Assembly (NCBI GenBank): GCA_027576995.1
Contig: JANBQC010000357.1
Location: 1-28,857 of the forward strand
Direction: 5' to 3'
DNA: 28,857 nucleotides
DNA from: Dimargaris cristalligena
Lineage: Eukaryota; Kickxellomycota; Dimargaritomycetes; Dimargaritales; Dimargaritaceae
This document shows, piece after piece, positions 20,880 through 28,857 of this stretch. The position numbers and the translations under genes were made by a program. Within the stretch, counting starts at the first letter, position 1, and every line of letters begins with the position of its first letter. Below the pieces are notes generated by a model that saw only the letters and a list, made by a program, of their open reading frames with translations, ran no database searches and was not told the origin of the DNA.

Positions 20880-22250
20880 GTCTGTAGATGGGTCAAGAAT
20901 GTGGAATTAGCGTTGATGGAAAACTGGACAGGGGGATGAAACTAAGTAGATGGGGTAGACTGGCTCAAAGTCCGAACAAACGGTATTACGGGATAAGAAC
21001 TGAAGTGGGAATAAGGTGAAAGCGAATGCACAAACTAAAACAAAGACAATGCATCTGCTGGCATAGGAGATTCCATTCGTAGTAGTTAGTTGACCTGTGG
21101 TAGGTTTGCTATACCCCTAGGATACGTATTAGGTGGCCCGTTGCCTCCTTGAATATCACAACCAGTACTATACACTCATCTCTCTTAAAGATTTTGTCGC
21201 CCTTAGCTATTTAAAATCAATCCTACCGATCCTATTTGGAAGCTATTTGACCGGTCATGCGCAACCCAACTTTTAGTATTTACCGGAAGTGCTGGTGTAA
21301 ATGTATGTATCGTTGTAATAGGGGGAAGCTGATATTGGTTATTGTCAGTAGTTAGTTAGAAGTTCTCCTTCACATTACGATGCTATTAATAAAAGTAGAT
21401 GTTGACAAATTCCTGTAATCGCCAAGAAGACCTACGTAAATGAAAAATAAAATGATTAGACAGCCCTGCCGGATGCTGCAGACAAGTCGGCTTGCATCAC
21501 AGCCGGTTGGTTAGGGAATTGGGCCATGGTCGATGCTTGTATTTGAATCCAAGGCGCCTTTCTAAGATGCTCCTTGGCCTTGGCTAAAATACCGCATGAC
21601 TAGCCATATAATAATGGAAAGTGAACCGGGGATGCCTTGGTGGGAAGATTCAGTCAACCTTCCTTCCAACAATGGTATGGCCAGGAGTCAGTACTCCATC
21701 CGAGACTTAATATAGAAATAATACACCACTATCTGAAAACAGATTACATTAATTGCAATATTAAATAATGTATTGAAGATGGTAATGGACTTTAAAGGTT
21801 TAACTTGGTTACAATTTTGGGCCCCACCCCTGGTCTTTCCTATTTCCTAAGACCAAAATAAACACGGCTACTTCCAACTTAGTGAACCAATCGTCTTTCA
21901 CAGCGCGATCATTTATTAATATTTGGTCATCACATAAAGCATTGGTAGAATTTGGAACGACTGGTCAACCGAAAAGCATTACAGGGCCATGCGACTGGTA
22001 ACTGTAGCCATGTTGACGGCCGTGGGTCACGCTGCTATACGTTCAAGACGCATATACACCTCGACAAAGCGTGCGAGTTTCTAGAAACGCCACTGGGGTT
22101 GTGAAATGGTAACTACTTCTAATAACCATCAATGATTTGAAATCATTCATATCGTAGGGTAATACGCCAGTTAATGCAATAATGTCCGTACCAAGGCAAA
22201 TATTAGGAAGTAGAACGCATAATAATGTTGTATAGCTACTAATAGTGACG
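20880..22250. other. AT-rich intergenic stretch, no recognisable gene
   Basis: About 1.37 kb upstream of APS1. The first few hundred bases must hold the APS1 promoter. From about 21050 the sequence becomes AT-rich. Short ORFs exist (for example an 82-codon minus-strand frame at 22043-22291 with a hydrophobic N-terminus), but none has recognisable similarity, splice structure or compositional support. No RNA gene was identified by eye. Confidence 0.5.
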
Positions 22251-22257
22251 GATATCA

Positions 22258-22268
22258 AATATAAAAGG
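22258..22268 (+). promoter_or_regulatory. TATA box upstream of the 22422 ORF
   Basis: AATATAAAAGG lies 162 bp before the ATG at 22422. Its surroundings (GATATCAAATATAAA) recur at 23960, where a diverged copy of the whole 190-bp block is found. Confidence 0.5.
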
Positions 22269-22421
22269 CACAATAACTTGTAAAGTAGCACGGGGCGCGA
22301 CTAATTAACCAAATAATAACTATAGGGTTAGACTTGGACGTCGATAGCCGAACATACTAACGATTACAGTATCAAATCAGCCCATAATATATTGGAAGAC
22401 GCTATTAGATAGTTTCATGTG

Positions 22422-22823
22422 ATGGTCAATAACAATGAACGCGGAATAAAGAACATGGGTGAAATTCGGCCCAGCTGTATTAGGGCTTTATTGATATTGG
22501 TATGGAAAAATATGTCGGAGATTCACTATCAATCAGTAACATTTGCCCTATCTAACGGACTTTTTGTTGATATTCTAGTTGATCCTCTCTCATATACTAT
22601 ATCGAATATTAAAATGAAGAGACGGAAGTGGCTAAATAACAGTGATCTTTTGGCGATGGAATTTCCGCACCTCATTGATAGAACTAGTTGTTATCATTAT
22701 CTAGCTCCCAAAGAAGGGTCGACTTTAATCCCATTAATCATTAAGCCGGTCATTATATTATACGCCACCTATTTGGTAGGCAAGCCCGAGATTGGGGAAT
22801 TGGATTTAGGTTATGGAAGTTGA
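22422..22823 (+). CDS. Hypothetical protein, possible divergent member of the local small-gene family
   Basis: A 133-codon uninterrupted frame, unusually long for this AT-rich stretch. I do not recognise the product. The segment starting VTFALSNGL resembles the start of exon 2 of the 23042 gene (VTMVLKNPL). The C-terminal part is hydrophobic (IIKPVIILYATYLVGK), which could be a helix like the one that ends chromo-shadow domains. A TATA box lies about 160 bp upstream, a layout similar to the two neighbouring two-exon genes. There is no clear intron. The frame could be a real divergent gene, a decayed copy or chance. Its 5' 190 bp is duplicated at 23960-24150. Confidence 0.35.
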   Translation: MVNNNERGIKNMGEIRPSCIRALLILVWKNMSEIHYQSVTFALSNGLFVDILVDPLSYTISNIKMKRRKWLNNSDLLAMEFPHLIDRTSCYHYLAPKEGSTLIPLIIKPVIILYATYLVGKPEIGELDLGYGS

Positions 22824-22897
22824 CATTGTAATCATCTTGGGTTTGAAAATCTGCCTTATACTTACTTAAAACACAGTCAATCTGAATTTTAGATGTT

Positions 22898-22906
22898 TAT
22901 ATAAAT
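22898..22906 (+). promoter_or_regulatory. TATA box of the 23042 gene
   Basis: TATATAAAT lies 144 bp upstream of the ATG at 23042, close to the 149-bp spacing at the 25616 paralogue. Confidence 0.5.
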
Positions 22907-23041
22907 ACCATGTCTTGAGGCATTTGGTAGAAAGTCTAACCATCCTTGATTCATACCGGTATATGCCTTATACTAAACCAGCCTCCTTTCCTTTTCCAAC
23001 TAAAGCCAGCGCACCATCCATCGCCAGTCCCACCTACTCCA

Positions 23042-23496
23042 ATGGAATCATCCGATACGATCGAAATACCCTACAAGACTACCTCCCCCGACGTGAAATT
23101 TAGCATTGACATTATACAAGGAGGTAAAGTAAGCGATGGACTTACTTCTTGCGACAATTCTTCACTGATACGATATAAATCCAAGTTATATTAACCATTT
23201 ATATACGGCCAGTTTGATTATTCTATTATTGTGCCCAATCTTCCATTTATTGGGGAGTCGCAGTTACAATGGTCCTGAAAAATCCGCTGGCTTTCCCGAC
23301 GCATTATTACGTAAAAGTGACCAATGTCAACCGGGAAGAAAGCCTGCTAACATATCAGGTCCAGTGGAGTGTCAAAGGAGTTATTTCTGAGCGTGAAATT
23401 CATACTGCTCGCTTTGATTTACTACATATACTTATGGCTTATATCACTAAGAAAGCCACACCTGTTAATGACTTGTGTCCCGAATATCGGAAATGA
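23042..23496 (+). CDS. Small two-exon gene A, chromo-shadow-like protein
   Basis: I propose exons 23042-23123 (82 nt) and 23264-23496, with a 140-bp intron (GTAAAG...CAG), giving 104 residues. The G at the exon 1 end plus TT from exon 2 makes Val28. No known family is certain. Residues 42-94 have an alternating strand pattern, Y-x-V-x-W (58-62), and then HILMAYITKKAT. The last piece lines up with the C-terminal helix of HP1 chromo-shadow domains (QIVIAFYEERLT), with the Trp at the expected place. Without gaps it aligns to the 25616 gene, with identities at residues 1, 4, 9, 16, 27, 34, 39, 47, 49, 58, 62, 63, 71, 77 and 83. Exon 1 length and intron phase are also the same. The reading frame continues upstream of this ATG to 22946, so a longer N-terminus is possible. 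Confidence 0.55.
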
Positions 23497-23959
23497 GACC
23501 ATCCTGATGGTATACCGGCACAGTCATAAAATATTAATGTATCCACGAGCCTAAACTGGCTATTCATTTATCCGGTGTAATTACACTGCCTTAATCGGTC
23601 ATTCTTCTACTTGTCCCGTATTCCAATCATTATACACGAACCGAGTTATTTTCATATTCTTTTAGTAGTATTATGTATACACTTGTCCCTTCCTACCACT
23701 GGAATGTATATTGGGATAATTGCCCCCGACAGGTCCGTATGGCCTTAACTGTCCTCATCAGCCAGCTCCAGCACTAGCATTCACTATGATAAGAATATCT
23801 TCACCCTTTTCTACACCTTCAATAAATACTCCATAGCTTGATATTTTTGTAGCAGAAATTATTAGTAAATGTGAGAATACTCATGCCCAGGAGGAGTAGC
23901 TATTAGAGGACACTCAAGATGAGGCTGCGAGGGGCACTTTCTAGACAAAAACAGTAGCT

Positions 23960-24160
23960 GATATCAGATATAAAGGCAAGTTAACTAGTATACAGATTGA
24001 TGGGGAGCAGCATTAATTAAGTGGTAACTAGAGGAATTGGTTCATCTTTTTATAGCCAATCAGATCAAATGTAGAGATATTAAATCAACACAGAACATGC
24101 TGGAAGGCACTTACTAAATGATCAGATAGGGATGGGAATGGTGATGAATGCGGAATAGAG
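23960..24160 (+). pseudogene. Diverged copy of the promoter and 5' block of the 22422 ORF
   Basis: The block starts GATATCAGATATAAAGGCA and ends GCGGAATAGAGAA. The corresponding block at 22251 starts GATATCAAATATAAAAGGCA and ends GCGGAATAAAGAA. The two anchor points are exactly 190 bp apart in both copies, and matching short stretches lie between (for example TGGAAG, TAGCC and AAATCA). Similarity fades after the second anchor and no long frame follows, so this looks like a decayed family member. Confidence 0.55.
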
Positions 24161-25049
24161 AATAAATGATATCAAATATGTGAATCAAGTGACAAGAAAT
24201 TCTAAAAGAAGGTAATCCCCCAAAAGTTGGATTCTTTCCCCTCCCCGATTATTAAGCACCACAGATATCACAAGCGAGTGGAACCCTGACATTAATTCTA
24301 TATACTGGAACTTCTGGAAATGAGGAACTATTGCTTTTGTAGCAGGTACCTGCGATAAGGTTTGAAGAAGATAGCAAAACATAACATAAATGGCATCCTA
24401 CTATCTTTCGGGCTGTCTTATAACCATTTATTTAGACAGCATCAATGGTTCTCGCTTATGGGGTATGTGCGCTAACCATTAAATGATGAAGGAACTCTCC
24501 ATATAGCCTACACTGACTAACACATTATTTTAATGAGTGTGTTTATTGAGGGTACCCCTCTTTTGCAGCTACCTACGCAAATAAATACTACCGCCTTCAT
24601 ATTTGCGATAACAGCTGGCCTACTGGCTGCAACTTAGCATAATGTAAATTAGTTAATATTATAAGTGCAACCGGGAAGTATTGTACTTAGCCACTGACCT
24701 TATTCTTATGGGCATTTTGACGGGTCTAACCTCCCCCCTTCACTCTAAGCCTATGAGACGATTCCCTTTATTGATATTGTTCAATAGTTCTAACCTATAT
24801 CATTCTAGCATACTGTAAATTTGCAATTAAGCCCACTGCCATCTTCCATTTTCAGACAAAGCCTACATTATTATGATATTGGATGAATAACGGCATTCCC
24901 ATAAACCCGCATTTATCAAAAACAGTTCCTATTGAGGGGCCTACTAATTAAACAATAGCATGGCTTTCCAACAAGGATATCCATTAATCATTTAGGCCAA
25001 CCCGGTGGATACATTGCTATGAGCACTCGGGGTTGGTCAACTTTTTGAG

Positions 25050-25141
25050 ACGCCGACTTTAGTATTATTGGTTCTTTGGTTGATGAGGTCAATGAATGGC
25101 AATCCTATCTGGAAATTGTATGGTTAGCAGTGGTTGAGTAA
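25050..25141 (+). pseudogene. Possible chromo-like exon remnant
   Basis: After a pyrimidine-rich run ending in TTGAG, the frame reads about 30 codons to a TAA. The product contains SIIGSLVDE and YLEIVW, the pattern found in chromo and chromo-shadow domains (IIG...Y/F-L-x-x-W). The would-be acceptor gives the same G|AC phase-1 junction as the 25616 gene. No matching first exon is evident. It could be a broken family member or a chance match. Confidence 0.25.
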
Positions 25142-25466
25142 CGGTGTCCATCTGTCACTTCATTTTCTTTTGAATTGGTTTCCCAACCAAGCCATCAGCC
25201 CCCCCTGTTGGCTGACATGATAGTGATTTACTAAACCAAACGATAGTTTCCATTGGCTCCTAAAATGATTGTATAGAAGTGTATCCTCTTTATTCTAGTT
25301 CTTGAACCACCACAGCGCTGAATACCTATACAGTGTTTCCAACCTTTCATCTATACCTCTGAAAGACTGCCCATATAGACCCATGATTACGACCCTATTA
25401 TTTCCTTAAGTAACCCTCTATCTATGATTTCCTTTGATCCAACTCCAATCGGCTTGGCCCCTTGTG

Positions 25467-25476
25467 TATAAAAAGG
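25467..25476 (+). promoter_or_regulatory. TATA box of the 25616 gene
   Basis: TATAAAAAGG lies 149 bp upstream of the ATG at 25616, a strong TATA consensus. The spacing is nearly the same as at the 23042 gene. Confidence 0.6.
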
Positions 25477-25615
25477 TGCCATCCGCCAACTGGTTTCAAA
25501 ATCAGCATTGCTTTCCTATCATTTTCACATAACTCCCACTATTTGCGATTTCCCAACCCGAATTGCCTGTAAGGCATCTCGTCAATACAGCCAACCACTC
25601 TGTCCATTTATAACC

Positions 25616-26133
25616 ATGGCTCATTCAACCTGCAATTCAATTTATGTAACTCGGCACCACCCAACCGCGTCAAACCTCGCGCTTCTAGAAAGGGGAGGTG
25701 AGTGGCAAAACCCTTGATTGCTTAGTGCGTTTCTTTCCGCAAACTATTTCCTATATAATCTCCCCCTCCCCCCATTTCGGAAGTTATTCACTCCAATTTG
25801 CTTTCTAAAATATACGCCCCTGTTATTACTATATTACAAATCTTTTTAGACTCTATTTTTATCGCAAATAGTGGATCATATCCCCCAGAATTCGAGGCCC
25901 TAATCACGTATGTGGACCATAAGACAGGCGTGATCAAGTACATGGCCTATTGGAGCGAAGATGCCATAGACATACGCCGCCAAGAGTACCAGGGGCGGAT
26001 TAGCCAGACGCCCATCACGGGAATAGTAAAAAATACGATTGGTGCCACTGTCAATGTGACAACCCGAGTGGAAGATTGGGAACCCATCTCTTCCAGCTCA
26101 CCGGAGTGTCCCACCACACCGGAATCTTTCTAA
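25616..26133 (+). CDS. Small two-exon gene B, chromo-shadow-like paralogue
   Basis: I propose exons 25616-25697 (82 nt) and 25850-26133, with a 152-bp intron (GTGAGT...CTTTTTAG), giving 121 residues. The ATG is in ACCATGG, a strong context. The phase-1 junction makes Asp28 and the second exon then reads open to the stop. Residues 40-90 show the chromo-shadow pattern: hydrophobic strand (EALITYVD), turn, YMAYW with Trp62, then acidic and helical segments. The C-terminus is Ser/Pro/Thr-rich (about 105-121). Exon 1 length, intron phase and ungapped alignment to the 23042 gene make the two paralogues. The chromo-shadow assignment is an inference from pattern only. If right, the product would be expected to dimerise or bind peptide motifs in heterochromatin. 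Confidence 0.6.
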
Positions 26134-26211
26134 CGGTGCTATTTATGCAATTATTCCAGCATTGCTACTATAAATAGATATTTATAGTATTTTAAAAATA
26201 TCATATTTTTA

Positions 26212-26229
26212 TATCCACCTAGGTGGATA
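26212..26229. repeat. Perfect 18-bp palindrome
   Basis: TATCCACCT is followed directly by its reverse complement, AGGTGGATA. It lies about 80 bp after gene B and just outside the left inverted-repeat arm. It could be a transcription-stop hairpin, a protein-binding site or part of the element end. Confidence 0.9.
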
Positions 26230-26257
26230 GGTACTCCTTGGTTTCTCATCTATTAGG

Positions 26258-26792
26258 TATATTCACTGTTTAGAGGGGGCAATTGATCAACTAGGTATTT
26301 TATATAGACTATTAAGATTATTTAGATTATTATCACATATATTACCCAGGTTAACTACTCTTAGTTTATCAAGAGTCCTAAGGATAGGCTTCTAATATAT
26401 AGGTGGTACTTGGGCTTGGCTAAGTAGTCACTAGCATCAGGTATAATTAAGGTTTACTAACTAATTAAGGCTAGTAGTAATATAAATACAAGGGATATAA
26501 AAGCAGTGTACTTCCTAGTTAGTATGAGGGGGTGAGTATATATAGAGTTTATTAGGAGTCAACTAAGGGGTCAGAATAAGCTAAGGAATCTACCTGGTCC
26601 CAATAGGGCCCAGATATATATATGCAGGGACAACTCCAGAGGGGGGTCCTAAGGGAAATGCTACTAAGACTAAGGAATACTAAATAAGCTGACCAGATAG
26701 TCATGAGGGTCTGGAAGACTTGGGTGGTAACCAGAAGAGTTGTCAGATCAGTACCAGAGTAAGTGGTGTGAACCTAAGAGTCCAGAAGGGGG
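26258..26792 (+). repeat. Left arm of a large imperfect inverted repeat
   Basis: Three blocks match the reverse complement of the right part of the window in mirrored order: 26258-26292 with 28821-28855, 26348-26490 with 28441-28586, and 26682-26792 with 27889-27981. The middle block is the clearest, with long shared runs such as CAAGAGTCCT and GGATAGGCTTCTAA. The arms differ by insertions, the right one being about 430 bp longer. Confidence 0.8.
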
Positions 26793-26921
26793 ACAGTTAT
26801 ATTGAATAGGGTGATCCTATAGTACCAGGAGTGACCATGGGAAGTTACATATGGTGCTATAAGGCCTAGTCAGGATAGACAATCACTACACCCAGATTAA
26901 GTTAGATTAGAAGGGCCAACA

Positions 26922-27065
26922 ATATGAGAGAAGTTCAATCAGGCTGTATAACAAAAAATCCATTGGATGAGACCAAGATTACTAGTTAAAAGCTATTCTT
27001 ACATATATTTACCCATGCACATATTATGTAAACCCTTATACAGCTGGTTTGAATTCCACCCATAT
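26922..27065 (+). mobile_element. 144-bp direct repeat, copy 2
   Basis: It matches 27737-27880 over exactly 144 positions without gaps, and its last 80 bp match 1-80 at 89 percent. It begins ATATGAGAG, contains an AT-rich stretch around AAAAAATCCATT, and ends CACCCATAT. A TG...CA-bounded subunit of 138 bp can be drawn in both full copies, as in long terminal repeats. No primer-binding site, polypurine tract or target-site duplication was found. Confidence 0.75.
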
Positions 27066-27736
27066 CTTAAAAAGTTTCTATTTTAAAGTACTAGTAATAA
27101 AACTTTTAGGTCAGACTATTGTGGTACCTACACCACATTACATTTTCATTTCTTCCACTTTCTCTATTTTTCCCATTCATTGGCCATGTTTCACATAACC
27201 ACATGCTACCAGCTCACTGATTTGTTTTCAATTCTCATTGGCCATATTTCATATAACTACCAGCCCACTATCACACTGATTGGTCTTTACATTTCACTGG
27301 CTATATTTCACATAACTACCAGCCCACCACCCCACTGATTGGTCTCTCTGTTCCTGCTAAGCCTTTACATGTGCTTAGCCTATTCCAATTAGTTTATAGT
27401 TCTATCACATGCATAAGTCCTCATGTTGATAACTAATCCATCATTTCCCTCTGATTCTCCCTATATTTCCCCTCTGATGAAAAACTATAAATAAACCCCT
27501 TATCTGTCCCCTTGAAAGGATAGACAACTTTAGCCCCTTACTTCCTAGATATTGTTATCTGACCCCTTTGACCCCCTCATAGAACACTAATACCACCTTA
27601 GCTTCAGGTGACTATTAGCTACTACTCAGTTTACTCTCTGTTCTCCTTGCACTTGGCAAAAGTCCCTTTTTATCACCTTAGTTTTAGGTGCTGCTTAAAC
27701 TTTTACCTAGTTTTATCTAATTTGGCACCTCACTAT
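27066..27736. other. Core between the direct repeats
   Basis: About 670 bp with no long frame. It contains the 59-bp tandem array, a TATA-like CTATAAATAAA near 27485, and two copies of a small CACCTTAG-TT-AGGTG stem (near 27595 and 27675). No transposase, reverse transcriptase or integrase fragment could be recognised. Confidence 0.6.
27176..27352 (+). repeat. 59-bp tandem repeat, three units
   Basis: The units start at about 27176, 27235 and 27294. Each reads TCATTGGCCATNTTTCAYATAAC, then CAGCYCAC, then a CACTGATT-type end. Units 2 and 3 are closer to each other than to unit 1. The array sits inside the core of the inverted-repeat structure. Confidence 0.85.
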
Positions 27737-27880
27737 ATATGGGAGTAGTTCAACAGGGCTATATAATAAAAAATCCATTTAATGAGGTAGATACTACTAG
27801 TTGAAAATAAACATCCCACCCATTTTCCCATATACATATTGGTTAAAACCTTATTTAGCCAAGCTGAACTTCACCCATAT
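27737..27880 (+). mobile_element. 144-bp direct repeat, copy 3
   Basis: It is the ungapped counterpart of 26922-27065, with the same start (ATATGGGAG) and the same end (CACCCATAT). The last 80 bp are only about two-thirds identical to copy 2, so copy 3 is the more diverged. It abuts the right inverted-repeat arm directly. Confidence 0.75.
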
Positions 27881-27888
27881 ATTCCTTT

Positions 27889-28855
27889 CCCCTTCTGGAT
27901 ACTGTTTTTTTCACACTAATTACTTGAGAGCTAATCTAAAGACTCTTCTGGTTACCAATGGCCATCCAGTCAGCTTATTTATGTTGGAATACTAAGGATG
28001 TAAAGAAAATAAAACTAGAAGTAAGGGAAGAAAGCAGCTAGAGGATATTAGGTGCCTCTAGGTGGTTAGTTTTTATTAAACTGTAATTTTAATGGGGTGC
28101 AATATAAGTGGCTAATATGAATGATCTCATGATAGCAGAATAAACTAACATAATTAGGTGAAACAGGATAGGATAAAGAACATATAGGAATGTATTCTTT
28201 AATACTAGTAAGTGTACTGGTAGTATGTCCCTTATATATACCTACTCTTTGTTAGAAAGGCAGCTCATGCCTCTATCAAATTATATTCTTAGAGATTCTC
28301 CCATCACAGAGAATTATATCCCAACTCTCAACACAGTCAATAGTCATATGGTAAAACACATAGTGGAGTGTATTCCACACAACTCTCATAACTTTCTTTA
28401 CTTTCATTTACTTTGATACACAAAGGCTTTGCATTTTAGTATATTCATTCATTCTAATACTCTTACCTTTATTAGTTAGTATTGTGCCTGTACCCAATAC
28501 TAGTAACCTACCTAGCTAAGCCTAAGCCCCACCTACTGTTAGAAGCCTATCCTCAGGACTCTTGATGGACTAAGAGTAGTAAACCTGAATGACAATATAA
28601 ATCAACTATACTAAGGATAGACTAGTAAATATATATAAGATAGTATAGTTTTTGGATAAAACTTAATAGAAGTAGTATCAATCTTGTTATTGTTAATATC
28701 ATCTAGGAAAATGGCCCAACATACATTACTCATAAAGCTAAATGTAATATTAGCTGTGGATTATAGTTAGCTGGTTTTTATCTTATATAAGTTATGTACC
28801 ACAACAATTGTTAATAATTTAACAACAATTGCCTCTATTGTAAACACTTGTATAT
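27889..28855 (-). repeat. Right arm of the large inverted repeat
   Basis: Its reverse complement matches the left arm in three blocks (see 26258-26792). Between about 27982 and 28440 the match to the left arm is patchy, consistent with an insertion here or a deletion in the left arm. That part includes a 63-codon frame at 28225 with no recognisable product. The arm runs to the window edge, so the true end may lie outside. Confidence 0.75.
28808..28825. repeat. Short hairpin near the outer end of the right arm
   Basis: TTGTTAA, a TAAT loop, then TTAACAA forms a perfect 7-bp stem. CAATTG lies on both sides. It lies next to the outermost inverted-repeat block (28821-28855). Confidence 0.8.
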
Positions 28856-28857
28856 TT

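Larger units (their letters stand above)
23497..25460. other. AT-rich stretch between the two small genes, with relics
   Basis: Nearly 2 kb with no intact gene. It contains a diverged copy of the 22251-22450 block (23960-24160) and a short chromo-like coding remnant (25050-25141), listed separately. The rest shows scattered stops in all frames. A minus-strand frame at 24185-24382 is not convincing. Confidence 0.55.

Noticed and set aside
22043..22291. 82-codon minus-strand ORF with a hydrophobic N-terminus
   Set aside because: It lies in AT-rich DNA and overlaps the duplicated promoter block on the other strand; nothing else supports it.
27176..27352. CRISPR array
   Set aside because: Three diverged 59-bp units are contiguous with no distinct spacers, and the host is eukaryotic.
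26922..27880. Definite LTR retrotransposon
   Set aside because: The direct repeats are suggestive, but no primer-binding site, polypurine tract, target-site duplication or coding remnant was found, so it is only a candidate.
28225..28416. 63-codon ORF in the right inverted-repeat arm
   Set aside because: Its length is expected by chance, it has no recognisable product and it lies within repeat DNA.

Overview
The window looks like nuclear DNA of a fungus, probably a non-yeast lineage. Genes are intron-bearing, with GT-AG introns of about 140-270 bp and mostly GTAAGT-type donors. Gene bodies are GC-rich and the intergenic DNA is AT-rich and repeat-laden. The recognisable proteins are standard eukaryotic housekeeping families. 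I cannot name the species from sequence alone; an early-diverging ('zygomycete-grade') fungus is a guess.

Positions 642-20879 hold eight housekeeping or chromatin genes. In order they are: a POF1-like NMN adenylyltransferase-family protein (-); methionine sulfoxide reductase A (-, 3 exons); the mitochondrial ribosome assembly methyltransferase-like protein RSM22/METTL17 (+, 3 exons, with a first exon that encodes the presequence); a 1443-residue JmjC dioxygenase with zinc-binding clusters (-, 2 exons); an XPG/FEN1-family nuclease with a long insertion (-); the elongation factor ELF1 (+); a UBXN4/erasin-like UBX protein (+, 5 exons); and the AP-1 sigma adaptin APS1 (-, 4 exons including a 22-nt exon). 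I built the spliced models by matching donor and acceptor phases to protein-family conservation. Every spliced total is a multiple of three.

Positions 20880-26133 form a gene-poor AT-rich zone with no recognised housekeeping gene. It contains two small two-exon genes (23042-23496 and 25616-26133). Each has a first coding exon of exactly 82 nt ending in phase 1, a TATA box about 145-150 bp upstream of the ATG, and a second exon that aligns without gaps to that of the other. The second exon has a chromo-shadow-like pattern (strand, aromatic, W, then a C-terminal helix). A single-exon ORF (22422-22823) and two relics (about 23960-24160 and 25050-25141) suggest a larger, decaying local family. 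This is the best candidate here for something undescribed.

Positions 26134-28857 are a repeat structure. Imperfect inverted-repeat arms (about 26258-26792 and 27889-28855) flank a core with two 144-bp direct repeats and a 59-bp x 3 tandem repeat. An 80-bp piece of the direct repeat recurs at the left edge (1-80), so the family is dispersed. It resembles a non-autonomous or nested mobile element; no transposase or reverse transcriptase is visible.
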